A stretch of 27,954 nt of DNA from Bacillota bacterium (GTDB lineage: Bacteria > Bacillota > UBA994 > UBA5500), in assembly GCA_023436245.1 (NCBI GenBank), contig JAEZJZ010000009.1, positions 1 through 27,954 of the forward strand. Direction: 5' to 3'. Positions 14,725 through 22,577 of this stretch are shown one piece after another; the first letter of the stretch is position 1, and each line of letters begins with the position of its first letter. Position numbers and translations under genes: made by a program. The notes beneath the pieces were generated by a model that ran no database searches, had not been told where the DNA came from, and was given only the letters and a program-made list of their open reading frames with translations.

Positions 14725-14753
14725 GGGGGCAGAAAATGCCCCCTTTACTTTTT
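14725..14753 (+). terminator. attenuator-like terminator between binding protein and permease
   Basis: GGGGGCA at 14725-14731 pairs with TGCCCCC at 14737-14743 around GAAAA, followed by TTTACTTTTT. It would stop part of the transcription and leave the binding protein more abundant than the membrane parts. The next 170 nt up to 14923 hold no gene; small inverted segments are present but match no riboswitch class I recognise. A second promoter for the permease may lie there, though none is clear. Confidence 0.8.
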
Positions 14754-14923
14754 GGGCTGAGACAGGCATGCTAACACACGGGGCCAATTTGGTCTGGCAG
14801 CAAGAGGGCTGACCGCATGTCCTGCTTGTACACGCTCCGGCCCTTCGCCCATAGCGGACGTGACCGAAAAGACTGTGTGAGTCCGTCGATGGGCTGAGAA
14901 TATCCGACAAAGGAGGGGCGACC

Positions 14924-15598
14924 TTGTGGAACTTTAGTCTGGTCTGGAACCAGCGGGCGTACATGCTGACTGGGACGCTCTATACCCTACTGATCACATT
15001 TGGGGCAGCCATTTTGGGGATAGCGCTGGGCCTGCTGCTAGGCATGGGTCGGATCTCCCGTAACCGACTGTCCGCTGGACTGGCTGCGATCTACGTGACG
15101 GTGATCCGCGGCACGCCGATGCTGTTGCAGATTCTGTTCGTGTTTTTCGGTGTGCCCCAGGTGTTTCAGGCGATCGCTGGCCGTCCGTTGAATATGGATC
15201 CAGTGGTCACTGGTATCCTGGCGCTCGGCCTGAACAGCGCCGCTTACGTGGCCGAGATTGTGCGGGGCGGCATTCAGTCGATTGACAAGGGCCAAATGGA
15301 GGCTGCACGATCGCTGGGGTTGTCATATCAACAGGCGATGCGTCATGTTATTCTGCCGCAGGCCTTCCGCCGCATCATTCCGCCGCTGGCAAATGAGTTC
15401 ATCGTGCTGCTGAAGGACTCGTCACTCGTTTCGGTGATCGGCGCCTATGAGCTGATGTATCGCGGTAAATTGATGGGCTCAAAGTACTATGCTTACATTC
15501 CCTTTCTGGTAGGCGCTGCCATCATCTACCTCTCTCTGACCGTTATTTTCACGCAGTTGGTCGCGCGCCTGGAGAGGAGGCTGGCAGTCAGTGATTAA
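14924..15598 (+). CDS. polar amino-acid ABC transporter permease (HisM/GlnP type)
   Basis: The 224-residue membrane protein has about five hydrophobic segments and the ATPase-contact EAA loop EAARSLGLSYQQAMR beginning at Glu126, followed by HVILPQAFRRIIPPLANEF. IRGTPMLLQILFVFFG at 61-76 is typical of the HisM/GlnP subfamily. The start is TTG at 14924, backed by AAAGGAGG with 7-nt spacing; no better codon is near. A single permease gene suggests a homodimeric channel. It overlaps the ATPase gene by 8 nt. Confidence 0.93.
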   Translation: MWNFSLVWNQRAYMLTGTLYTLLITFGAAILGIALGLLLGMGRISRNRLSAGLAAIYVTVIRGTPMLLQILFVFFGVPQVFQAIAGRPLNMDPVVTGILALGLNSAAYVAEIVRGGIQSIDKGQMEAARSLGLSYQQAMRHVILPQAFRRIIPPLANEFIVLLKDSSLVSVIGAYELMYRGKLMGSKYYAYIPFLVGAAIIYLSLTVIFTQLVARLERRLAVSD

Positions 15599-16313
15599 GG
15601 TTACGCAGTTGCGTAAGAGCTTCGGCGAATTGGAAGTGCTGAAGGGAATCGATGCATCAGTGGCCAAGGGTGAGGTCGTCTGCGTGATCGGCCCCTCCGG
15701 TTCCGGCAAGAGCACCTTCTTGCGTTGTCTGAACAAATTGGAGGAGCCCACGGGCGGCACAATCCTGATCGAAGGCGTGGATATCACCGACCCCAAGACT
15801 GACATCAATGTGGTCAGGCAAGAGGTCGGCATGGTCTTTCAACGCTTCAACCTCTTTCCGCACATGACAGTGATGGACAACATCTGCCTGGCCCCGCTGC
15901 AGGTACGTCAGGAACAGTCTGGTGTGGTGCAGCAGCGTGCCACACAGTTGCTGCAGAAAGTTGGCCTCCAGGACAAGGCGCAGGCCTATCCGGCTCAGCT
16001 TTCGGGCGGGCAGCAGCAACGAGTGGCCATCGCGCGGGCGCTGGCCATGCAGCCGCGGATCATGCTGTTTGACGAGCCGACATCTGCGCTTGATCCGGAG
16101 ATGATCAATGAAGTGCTGGATGTGATCAAGGCTCTGGCCAACGAGGGCATGACCATGGTGGTGGTAACACACGAGATGGGCTTTGCGCGCGAGGTGGCAG
16201 ATCGCGTAGTCTTCATGGATGAGGGCAAAATCGTGGAGGAAGGTTCCCCCGCCGAGATCTTCAGCCAGGCAAAGAACCAGCGCACGATTGCCTTCTTGAG
16301 TAAGATTCTTTAG
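15591..16313 (+). CDS. polar amino-acid ABC transporter ATP-binding protein (GlnQ type)
   Basis: The 240-residue ATPase powers the importer. It has Walker A GPSGSGKS at 34-41, Q-loop Gln84 in MVFQRFNLFPHMTV, signature LSGGQ at 137-141, Walker B with LFDEPTSALD at 159-168, and switch His194 in VVTHEMGFA. These are the sequences of the GlnQ/HisP/ArtP group. The GTG start at 15591 lies inside the end of the permease gene, so the two are translated together. A strong terminator follows. Confidence 0.95.
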   Translation: MIKVTQLRKSFGELEVLKGIDASVAKGEVVCVIGPSGSGKSTFLRCLNKLEEPTGGTILIEGVDITDPKTDINVVRQEVGMVFQRFNLFPHMTVMDNICLAPLQVRQEQSGVVQQRATQLLQKVGLQDKAQAYPAQLSGGQQQRVAIARALAMQPRIMLFDEPTSALDPEMINEVLDVIKALANEGMTMVVVTHEMGFAREVADRVVFMDEGKIVEEGSPAEIFSQAKNQRTIAFLSKIL

Positions 16314-16348
16314 TTTCGGCCGAGTTACAGAGCGATGTGACATGACTG

Positions 16349-16384
16349 GCAGGAGGTGCTTCGGCGCCTCCTGCATTTGCTTTT
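16349..16384 (+). terminator. strong terminator of the ABC importer operon
   Basis: An 11-bp stem (GCAGGAGGTGC at 16349-16359 with GCGCCTCCTGC at 16364-16374, one G-U pair) has a stable TTCG tetraloop and is followed by ATTTGCTTTTC. Confidence 0.9.
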
Positions 16385-16464
16385 CGGCGTCCCTGCCCCG
16401 CCCTCTTCTGTCACAGTGCACCGCCAGCATTCATAGATTGTACTGTAGGAAAGGAGGTGTGCCC

Positions 16465-17103
16465 ATGATCACGGAGCTGTTGATCGAGAATAACCGACCC
16501 GGCACCAAGTTGCGCCCGACCTCGGTCACCGTCCATAACACCGCCAATCCGAACTCGACAGCCCGCAACAATCGGGACTACTTTTCGAATCACCCGAACG
16601 CCAGAGCTTCCACTCACTATGTGGTGGACGACATCGAGATTATCCGCTGCATTCCGGAAGATGAGGTATCCTGGCATGCCGGCGCTGTGGCCAACAGTAG
16701 CTCCATCAGCATGGAAGTGTGTGAGTTCACCGATCCGGCAAGGCAGCAGCGAACGAATGGGAAAGCAGCCGATCTGATCGCGGATATCCTCATTCGTCAC
16801 GGCTGGGGCGTTGGGCAGATCAGGACTCACAAATACTGGACGGGAAAAGAGTGTCCGCGCAAGTTGCTGCCCATCTGGGACCAGCTTTTGGCGATGGTGC
16901 AACAGCGGTTGGATGTCGCGAGCGACGACGGCTCCTCCACTGACCCTTTGGTCCGGGCAGTCGCCATTCTGCAATCACACGGAGTGATCAGTTCACCGGA
17001 ATACTGGCTGCAGAATGCCCGTGCCGGCAAGACCGCCAAGGGCGAGTTCGTCTATATGCTGATTGTGAACATGGCCCAGAACCTTGAGCAAGGGAGGCGA
17101 TAG
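16465..17103 (+). CDS. N-acetylmuramoyl-L-alanine amidase (CwlA/phage endolysin type)
   Basis: The 212-residue product is an Amidase_2 enzyme that cuts between muramic acid and the stem peptide. Zinc ligands expected for the family are His24 in VTVHNTANP, His122 in IRTHKYWTG and Cys130 in KECPRKL; ARASTHYVVDD and EVSWHAG complete the active-site region. A C-terminal part (about 160-212) may bind wall. No signal peptide is present, as in endolysins released by a holin. ATG at 16465 has AAAGGAGGTG at 7-nt spacing, which rejects the longer frame from 16342. The holin gene follows after 2 nt. Confidence 0.92.
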   Translation: MITELLIENNRPGTKLRPTSVTVHNTANPNSTARNNRDYFSNHPNARASTHYVVDDIEIIRCIPEDEVSWHAGAVANSSSISMEVCEFTDPARQQRTNGKAADLIADILIRHGWGVGQIRTHKYWTGKECPRKLLPIWDQLLAMVQQRLDVASDDGSSTDPLVRAVAILQSHGVISSPEYWLQNARAGKTAKGEFVYMLIVNMAQNLEQGRR

Positions 17104-17105
17104 CA

Positions 17106-17342
17106 GTGCAGAATGAGATCAATGGAATCGCTCTGGTCCCCCTGATCGTCGGGGTGGTGGAAGTGGCAAAGCAGGTCGGGTTGCCCGTTCGGTTTGCCCC
17201 GCTCTTGTCGCTTCTGCTCGGTCTTGGCGCCGGCTTCTTTCTCCATGGGAGCAGCTTGGCGCTGTCGGTGGTAACCGGTCTGATGATCGGGTTGTCTGCA
17301 TCCGGACTCTATTCCGCCACCAAGACCATGGTCGGGAAGTGA
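17106..17342 (+). CDS. small holin-like membrane protein
   Basis: The 78-residue product has two hydrophobic stretches (about 8-22 and 31-64, the latter possibly two helices) and short charged ends. The segment VGVVEVAKQVGLPVRFAPLLS is of a type I associate with small phage-like holins in Bacillota. It would make pores that let the amidase reach the wall. The start is GTG at 17106 with GGGAGG 8 nt upstream. The amidase-holin pair is bounded by terminators on both sides and no other phage gene is nearby, so it is a stand-alone cassette. Confidence 0.7.
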   Translation: MQNEINGIALVPLIVGVVEVAKQVGLPVRFAPLLSLLLGLGAGFFLHGSSLALSVVTGLMIGLSASGLYSATKTMVGK

Positions 17343-17356
17343 ACACCAAGAACCAC

Positions 17357-17394
17357 GAAAGCCCCTGAGGCCACGAGCGGCCTCAGGGGCTTTC
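17357..17394. terminator. bidirectional terminator between holin and CapA genes
   Basis: A perfect 16-bp stem (17357-17372 with 17379-17394, core AGCCCCTGAGGCC) has a 6-nt loop. Plus-strand sequence continues CATTTGTC. It lies between the convergent holin and CapA-type genes and can stop both transcripts. Confidence 0.88.
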
Positions 17395-17413
17395 CATTTG
17401 TCATGCAGCGCGA

Positions 17414-18733
17414 TCACAAGGCAACCACGCCAACTCCGTCGCAAACGCTGATCTCGGTGCCGAAGGGACGCGAGAGGTCTGCCATCTGTTGTAGGATCTG
17501 TTCTGCCAATGCGCCCTTGGCCAACAGTGGACGACCGCGCACGGTGCGCGGTTTCCCGAAGCCCAACGTGACTGGGTAAAGCTTCAGCTCAACCAGCTCT
17601 CCCCCCTGGTAGCGACACCAGGGCATGACGCTTTCCCAGTACTTGGCTTTAGCGGGGAAACCTTTTTGGTCGAGGTTGCTGCGCTTGTCGTAATAGTCTG
17701 CCGGGGTTGCATAATGGTCAAGCCCGGTCTTCTCGTAGACATCCGCCGGCAGCTTGCGCACCGTTTCGTTTTGGAAAACGAAGTTGCCCAAACTGTAGAA
17801 GATCGGTTTGCCGTGATAGATTTCGATGCCGCGCATGATGTGGGGGCCGTGTCCCAAGAAGGCGTCCACACCCGCATCAACGCAGGCCCGAGCAAACCCT
17901 TGGTGCCAGGTTGCCGGCTCCTCCGGAATGTTGCCCCCTTCATGCCAATGCATGCTGTAGGCCACAAAGTCCGACTGGCGCTTGGCATCGCTGATCCACT
18001 TGGTGTTTCCCAGCAGATCAGCCTGTTCCACCTCAGTGTAGATGCCTGGTCGGTCTCCTGCCACAAAGCGCATGTTCGCGAGAGTTAACTCGCCCGCTTT
18101 GTCCGGCTGTTGCCAGCCGCTCTCGACGGCGTATTGCTTGCGTTGCTCGTTGCCGATGGAGACGCTTACCGCTCGCAATGCCTCCAGTTGCTCAGGCGAA
18201 ACGACGCAGTATGTCCGGTAGCGCACCGGGTTGAGGCCGGGGCGACCGAGCGAATCAGGTCTTTGCTCCCCGGCTCGCCCGAACGAAGCAAAGGTGGAGC
18301 AAGCGGAGAGAAAACCGACTCTTCCCTGATCTAGGTCCAGATAGCGGGCGGAACGTGCATCAGTCAGGTTCTCGCCCACTCCAGCATGGCAGAGATCTGC
18401 CTGATCCAGCAGCTCGGAGGTGCGCCGCATGCCTTCGATGGAATAATCAAGGGAGTGGTTATTGGCCCTGGCTAGCAGGTTGAAGCCGGCCCACTGCAAC
18501 TCCTTGATCATGGAGGGGTCAGTTTGAGTGTAGGTGCCCCCGCTCTCGGCTACCGGGTGACCGGCGAACTCGTGGATCAGCATCTCCAGGTTGGTGAAAC
18601 GAATGTTCCCGCTCTGAAACAGTGACCAAAGTTCGGCGTAGGCAGGCTCAGTATAGGGCGATAGCTTGCGGGTGATGAAGATGTCCCCTGTCGCCGTCAG
18701 CACGAAGTCTTCTCTCTCATCGTTATACTGCAT
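17414..18733 (-). CDS. CapA/PGA_cap family metallophosphatase-fold protein
   Basis: The 439-residue product has the metal-site series of the CapA family: TATGDIFI with Asp17, FTNLE with Asn48 and Glu50, ARANNHSLDY with Asn91-Asn92-His93, SMHWHEG with His262 and His264, and GHGPHIMRGIE with His295 and His298, then IFYSLGNFVFQ. CapA/PgsA homologs take part in poly-gamma-glutamate synthesis or export and usually have an N-terminal membrane anchor; none is present here, so this is a cytoplasmic relative of unknown substrate. ATG at 18733 has AAGGAGG at 7-nt spacing. It lies 50 nt downstream of the PLP enzyme and is probably in the same transcript. The other cap or pgs genes are absent. Confidence 0.85.
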   Translation of the reverse strand: MQYNDEREDFVLTATGDIFITRKLSPYTEPAYAELWSLFQSGNIRFTNLEMLIHEFAGHPVAESGGTYTQTDPSMIKELQWAGFNLLARANNHSLDYSIEGMRRTSELLDQADLCHAGVGENLTDARSARYLDLDQGRVGFLSACSTFASFGRAGEQRPDSLGRPGLNPVRYRTYCVVSPEQLEALRAVSVSIGNEQRKQYAVESGWQQPDKAGELTLANMRFVAGDRPGIYTEVEQADLLGNTKWISDAKRQSDFVAYSMHWHEGGNIPEEPATWHQGFARACVDAGVDAFLGHGPHIMRGIEIYHGKPIFYSLGNFVFQNETVRKLPADVYEKTGLDHYATPADYYDKRSNLDQKGFPAKAKYWESVMPWCRYQGGELVELKLYPVTLGFGKPRTVRGRPLLAKGALAEQILQQMADLSRPFGTEISVCDGVGVVAL

Positions 18734-18768
18734 ACACTCGCCTCCTTAATTCTCCTGATGGCCGATGC

Positions 18769-18783
18769 GGGCGCTTAGCGCCC
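18769..18783 (-). terminator. short hairpin directly after the PLP-enzyme stop
   Basis: GGGCGC-TTA-GCGCCC forms a 6-bp GC stem adjacent to the stop codon. On the minus strand no T-run follows, so it may protect the transcript end or slow polymerase rather than terminate. Confidence 0.3.
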
Positions 18784-19785
18784 TTAGTTGTTGGGCATAA
18801 CCACATCGGTGTACGCGTAAAGCGCAGGTGAACCACCGGTGTGCAGGAAGAGTACGCGGTCAGTCGGCTTGAAGTAGCCCTGCCGTACCAAATCGATCAG
18901 TCCGGCCATCTCTTTACCGGTATAGACGGGATCGAGCAGGATACCTTCGGTCTGAGCGAGCAACTGCACTGCCTCGATCATGCCAGGAGTTGGGCGTGAG
19001 TATCCCGCGCCGACATACTGGTCGAAGCAGACAACGCTGGAGCGCGGAGGCTCTGCGCAACCGACATGCGCTGCCGTGCGCTTCACCAGGTTATAGACCA
19101 GTTCCTCCTGCACGTCCTTCTTGCGACTGACGTTCATGCCGAGCACCGGAATGTTCAGGTTATTGCCGCAGACGCCAACTACGACGCCGGCGTGCGTTCC
19201 GGCGCTGCCACTCGGGACAACCAGATAGTCGAAGTCCAGACCCTGTTCAAACATCTGCTGTTGCAGCTCCTGCACGCACTGCACATAACCAGTGGCGCCG
19301 ATCGGGTTTGAGCCGCCGCCAGGGATGATGTACGGTTTGCCACCGTCCTTGACCACGTCAGCTGCGACCGACTCCATGGCCGCCTTCATGTCAGAGCCGC
19401 CGGGCACGACCTTGATCGCTTCCACGCCGAGCAGGCGGTAGAGGAAGTTGTTGCCGCTGGCTTCTGGGTGGTAGCTGCCTGGCACGCGCTCTTCCAGCAC
19501 TAGACGGCACTTCAGGCCTTCTTTGACTGCAGCCGCCAGCGTCAGTCGGCAATGGTTCGATTGCACGGCGCCGCAGGTGATCAGCGTGTCTGCGCCCTGG
19601 CTGAGCGCATCGGCCAACAGGAACTCCAACTTGCGGGTCTTGTTTCCGCCGGACGTGAGGCCGAGCAAGTCATCACGCTTGATGAAGATGCTAGGGCCCC
19701 CGAGGGCTGCGGAGAACCGGGGCAAGTGCTCAATTGGCGTCTGCCAAGGGGTGTAAATACGTCGGGGGAATTTTCCGAGATTCAA
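18784..19785 (-). CDS. D-cysteine desulfhydrase / ACC deaminase family PLP enzyme
   Basis: The 333-residue product begins MNLGKFPRRIYTPWQTPIE, the usual N terminus of this fold-type II group. FIKRDDLLGLTSGGNKTRKLEF contains the PLP lysine (Lys49 in GGNKTRK); CGAVQSNHCR and VVPSGSAGTHAG contact substrate and phosphate; the end has PVYTGKEMAGL and LHTGGSPALYAY. Members release sulfide and ammonia from D-cysteine, deaminate 1-aminocyclopropane-carboxylate or act on other D-amino acids; the substrate is unresolved. Start TTG at 19785 has AAGGAGG at suitable spacing, so the longer frame to 19860 is rejected. CapA-type gene follows. Confidence 0.88.
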   Translation of the reverse strand: MNLGKFPRRIYTPWQTPIEHLPRFSAALGGPSIFIKRDDLLGLTSGGNKTRKLEFLLADALSQGADTLITCGAVQSNHCRLTLAAAVKEGLKCRLVLEERVPGSYHPEASGNNFLYRLLGVEAIKVVPGGSDMKAAMESVAADVVKDGGKPYIIPGGGSNPIGATGYVQCVQELQQQMFEQGLDFDYLVVPSGSAGTHAGVVVGVCGNNLNIPVLGMNVSRKKDVQEELVYNLVKRTAAHVGCAEPPRSSVVCFDQYVGAGYSRPTPGMIEAVQLLAQTEGILLDPVYTGKEMAGLIDLVRQGYFKPTDRVLFLHTGGSPALYAYTDVVMPNN

Positions 19786-20104
19786 CAAAATCGCCTCCTT
19801 GATGTCATACAGAATAATTCGTAACTGCGAAGCTGTTTCCTGCCCAAGCGGTGAAAACATTATTCGTCAAGCGAAAGAGATCTCCGTCGTCGTCACAACT
19901 AGTATTCTGTCAACCTCAAGACTTGACGCGCCCTACTAGTGTTTGTGGAATTGCGCAAACTAGCACGGAGCCAAACCTTTCCACGGCCATAGGAAGACGG
20001 CCAGCTGCAGCCAGACTTGACGCCGCAGGCGGTTTGGCGTTGGACAGGGCCTGCAGGAGGAGTGGCTTCAGGCAGGACGAATAATCATACCGGGAGGTGA
20101 GCCG
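19786..20104. other. 319-nt divergent intergenic region
   Basis: No gene is visible. The region separates the minus-strand PLP enzyme from the plus-strand M20 gene. It holds three CTAG motifs (ACTAGT at 19908 and 19936, ACTAGC at 19959), two copies of GACTTGACG (19920-19928 and 20014-20022) that also occurs at 795-803, and a CCGC-AG-GCGG mini hairpin near 20023. No promoter with good boxes and spacing was found on either strand. Confidence 0.4.
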
Positions 20105-21412
20105 ATGAATCGGCAGGAATTGAAAGACAAGATTTGCGCAGCAATTGATGAGAGACGCGAACAGATCATCGGGCTGGGTGAGCAGATTTTCCGACAGCCA
20201 GAACTCGGGTACAAGGAGAACCGAACCTCCACATTGGTGCAGGACACCCTGCGGCAGCTGGGAGTGCCCTTTCGCGCTGGCCTGGCGATGACCGGAGTTA
20301 AGGGACGCCTGTCTGGTCGGAGCCGGATGGCCACCATCGGGGTGTTGGGCGAACTGGACGCAGTCATTTGCCATGACCATCCGGCGTGCGAGCGGGAAAC
20401 GGGAGCGGCCCATTGCTGTGGACATCATGCGCAAGTGGCCGCGATGCTGGGCGTGGGGATTGGCCTGGTGCAGAGCGGTGCAATGGACTCGCTGGACGGC
20501 GATGTCGTGCTCTTCGCCGTGCCAGCCGAAGAGTACGTGGAGCTGGAGTTTCGCAAGCGCCTGCAGAATGAGGGACTGATTCACTTCTTTGGTGGCAAGC
20601 AGGAACTGATTCGCCTGGGTGAGTTCGCTGACATGGACATGAGCATGATGTGCCATATCGAGTCAGATGCCCCTGGTCCCCTCTTCCGCGTTGGCAGTAC
20701 CGCCGCCGGATTCCTGGGCAAACGCGTCCGCTACATCGGTCAGGAAGCTCATGCCGGCGGTGCTCCGCACGAAGGAGTGAACGCGCTGAATGCCGCCTTG
20801 CTCGGCTTGATGGCGGTGCATGCGGCGCGCGAGACATTTGACGATGATGACCATATTCGGGTGCACCCAATCATCACCAAGGGCGGCGACCTAGTGAACA
20901 TCGTACCGGCGGATGTGCGCCTGGAGACGTATGTGCGGGGCAAGAGCATCGACGCCATCCTCGATGCCAGCGCCAAGGTGAACCAGGCCCTGCGCGCCGG
21001 CGCTTCTGCCGTTGGTGCCTCGGTTGAGATCGAGGAGATTCCGGGCTATCTGCCCATGCAGGGCGATCCGGCCTTGGAAGCGGTGTTCAGGGCCAATGCT
21101 GCGCAACTGGTGGGCGCTGAGCGCGTGTTCAGCGGCAGCTTCTCCGCCGTCTCGGGTGACAACGGCGACCTACAGCACCTGATGCCGAGCATCATTCCCG
21201 GCTGCGGTGGTGTGTCCGGGCACGCTCACGTGCGCGATTTCGCCATTGCCGATCCAGAGGCGGCCTACATTATGCCAGCGAAGGCCATGGCCATGACCAT
21301 CGTCGACCTGCTGGCGGACGGAGCGGCCCAAGCAATCGCCGTCAAGCAGCAGTTCACCCCTCGCTTCACCCGGGAGAGCTATCTGGAGTTCTGGCGGAAG
21401 CAGGTGGAATGA
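20105..21412 (+). CDS. M20 family amidohydrolase/peptidase (M20D-like)
   Basis: The 435-residue cytoplasmic protein has the two-domain M20 layout. Metal and catalytic segments are GELDAVICHDHP (Asp85), AAHCCGHHAQ at 101-110, VPAEEYVE with Glu142-Glu143, IGQEAHAGGAPHEGVNA (dimerisation domain) and CGGVSGHAHVRDF. Relatives hydrolyse N-acyl amino acids, aminobenzoyl-glutamate or hippurate-like amides. The usual CGHD or CGHN motif is CGHH here. The start is firm: GGGAGGTGA lies just upstream of ATG. Substrate is unknown; the surroundings fit amino-acid release from amides. Confidence 0.9.
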   Translation: MNRQELKDKICAAIDERREQIIGLGEQIFRQPELGYKENRTSTLVQDTLRQLGVPFRAGLAMTGVKGRLSGRSRMATIGVLGELDAVICHDHPACERETGAAHCCGHHAQVAAMLGVGIGLVQSGAMDSLDGDVVLFAVPAEEYVELEFRKRLQNEGLIHFFGGKQELIRLGEFADMDMSMMCHIESDAPGPLFRVGSTAAGFLGKRVRYIGQEAHAGGAPHEGVNALNAALLGLMAVHAARETFDDDDHIRVHPIITKGGDLVNIVPADVRLETYVRGKSIDAILDASAKVNQALRAGASAVGASVEIEEIPGYLPMQGDPALEAVFRANAAQLVGAERVFSGSFSAVSGDNGDLQHLMPSIIPGCGGVSGHAHVRDFAIADPEAAYIMPAKAMAMTIVDLLADGAAQAIAVKQQFTPRFTRESYLEFWRKQVE

Positions 21413-21430
21413 TGCAACCGTGAAACGCGA

Positions 21431-21582
21431 GGGACGGTCCGAGGCCACGGAAAAAGCCCATTCTTGTCATCCTGAGCGCAGCGAAGGATCTAGAAAGGCC
21501 TGTGTTCATCGGTGTTTCAAGATTCTTCACTTCGTTCAGAATGACATTTCCCCGGGGTTATTCAGAAATCTCGGACAGTCCC
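21431..21582. repeat. nested inverted repeats of the GTCATCCTGAGCG family
   Basis: An inner pair, 21466-21491 and 21520-21545 (26 nt each, 21 identical after reverse-complementing), has the core GTCATCCTGAGCG / GTCATTCTGAACG, a motif I know as scattered in many bacterial genomes. An outer pair, GGGACGGTCCGAG at 21431-21443 and CTCGGACAGTCCC at 21570-21582, encloses it. The whole is a hairpin-forming element with no coding capacity. It fills most of the 285-nt gap between the M20 gene and the next gene. Confidence 0.75.
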
Positions 21583-21697
21583 CAGCGTTTCGGTGTTGTC
21601 GTCTGGTGAGTCAGAAGTCCGTCCCCCCGACTCGGTGTTTCCTTTCTTGCGGTAGCTGCATAAGATGTGACGAGGCAAGGAAGGAGGGATATGGAGC

Positions 21698-22414
21698 ATG
21701 AACAAGCGAGCGACGCAAGAGGTCTTGACACGCAAGTTCGGGGATGTAACTGGCGATGGCGTGACGGATGAAGTCTATCTGGTGGGAACGCGCGTCCCGG
21801 ATGCAGAGTTCATTCAGGACATCACGCTGATGATCCGCAATGGGCGCACCGGTATGGTGACCCAGGTTCCGCTCCGGGATAACGCCGGATATGCGCCGAC
21901 GATCTTTCTCTGTGACTTCACCGGTGATGGGGTTTTGGACATCAAGGTGACCATCCAGTCGGGAGGCAGCGGCGGCTTCAATTACATATTCATCTACTCA
22001 TTCGTGAACAGCCAGCTGCGACTGCTGTTTGATGCTGACAGCTACATAGAGAGCAAGCGTTTCCGCGCATTCTATGCAGACGGCTTCGTGATCGTGGTTG
22101 TGGATGAACTGCTGGACCTGACTTTCCGCATCGATGTGAGCACTGATCCGGCAGCGACTGATCTCTATGATCAGGACGGAAAGCTGCTACAACCGACGGA
22201 GGCCAATGTCGGACCGTTGATCACCGCTATCCCCATTGTGCTGGACGAAGATGCTGGCACGTGCGATCTCCAGGCCCTGGTGAGGGTCTACGGCCAGTTT
22301 GCAGCCGACACTGTCGGCTACATCCAAGACTATCTGAGCTGGGATGTGAACACCTGGCGGACAGTGCGGGAGGACCTGGCCATCGGTCCCAGTGCACCGG
22401 TAGATCATCAGTAA
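21698..22414 (+). CDS. protein with two FG-GAP/VCBS-like calcium loops, function unknown
   Basis: The 238-residue product carries two loops of the type D-x-T-G-D-G-x-x-D: FGDVTGDGVTDEVYL at 14-28 and CDFTGDGVLDIKV at 72-84. Such loops bind calcium in FG-GAP, VCBS and dockerin-like proteins. The rest is beta-rich, and QALVRVYGQFAADTVGYIQDYLSWD near the end is conserved-looking. No signal peptide is present, so it is cytoplasmic or packaged in another way. ATG at 21698 has GGAGGG about 10 nt upstream; an out-of-frame ATG at 21691 precedes it. A terminator follows. Confidence 0.75.
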   Translation: MNKRATQEVLTRKFGDVTGDGVTDEVYLVGTRVPDAEFIQDITLMIRNGRTGMVTQVPLRDNAGYAPTIFLCDFTGDGVLDIKVTIQSGGSGGFNYIFIYSFVNSQLRLLFDADSYIESKRFRAFYADGFVIVVVDELLDLTFRIDVSTDPAATDLYDQDGKLLQPTEANVGPLITAIPIVLDEDAGTCDLQALVRVYGQFAADTVGYIQDYLSWDVNTWRTVREDLAIGPSAPVDHQ

Positions 22415-22416
22415 AG

Positions 22417-22507
22417 GCTAGCTTTGATAGTTGCGAGCGTGGGAGTGCATCTCTCTCGCAGAAGCGTTCCTGAGCGGACTGGTTGGCTGCAACAACAAGT
22501 AGCTAGC
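22417..22507 (+). other. nested stem structure downstream of the calcium-loop gene
   Basis: GCTAGC at 22417-22422 with TTGC at 22431 can pair with GCAAC and GCTAGC at 22489-22507, and TGCGAG at 22432-22437 pairs with CTCGCA at 22455-22460 inside. It is noncoding and could be a 3' UTR structure or small RNA; evidence is only the symmetry. Confidence 0.25.
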
Positions 22508-22519
22508 TTGTCTGCATGC

Positions 22520-22566
22520 AAAGGGACAGGGTCGGCCACAGAGATGCGGCTGACTCTGTCTCCTTT
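22520..22566 (+). terminator. terminator between convergent calcium-loop and amidohydrolase genes
   Basis: An 18-bp stem with three G-U pairs and one bulge (22520-22537 with 22548-22566, core GACAGGGTCGGCC) is followed by CTTCTGTC on the plus strand. Its flanks (AAAGG and CCTTT) also pair. It lies just after 22414 and just before the amidohydrolase stop at 22578. Confidence 0.7.
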
Positions 22567-22577
22567 CTTCTGTCTCC

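Noticed and set aside
14754..14923. riboswitch upstream of the permease
   Set aside because: No conserved core of a known class could be recognised; only weak pairings were seen.
15657..16430. 257-codon minus-strand frame
   Set aside because: It is a shadow of the ABC ATPase gene and crosses a strong terminator.
16342..16464. upstream extension of the amidase gene
   Set aside because: It overlaps the terminator of the previous operon, and the AAAGGAGGTG site places the start at 16465.
19916..20656. 246-codon minus-strand frame
   Set aside because: It is antisense to the M20 gene and extends into a gap with no promoter for it.
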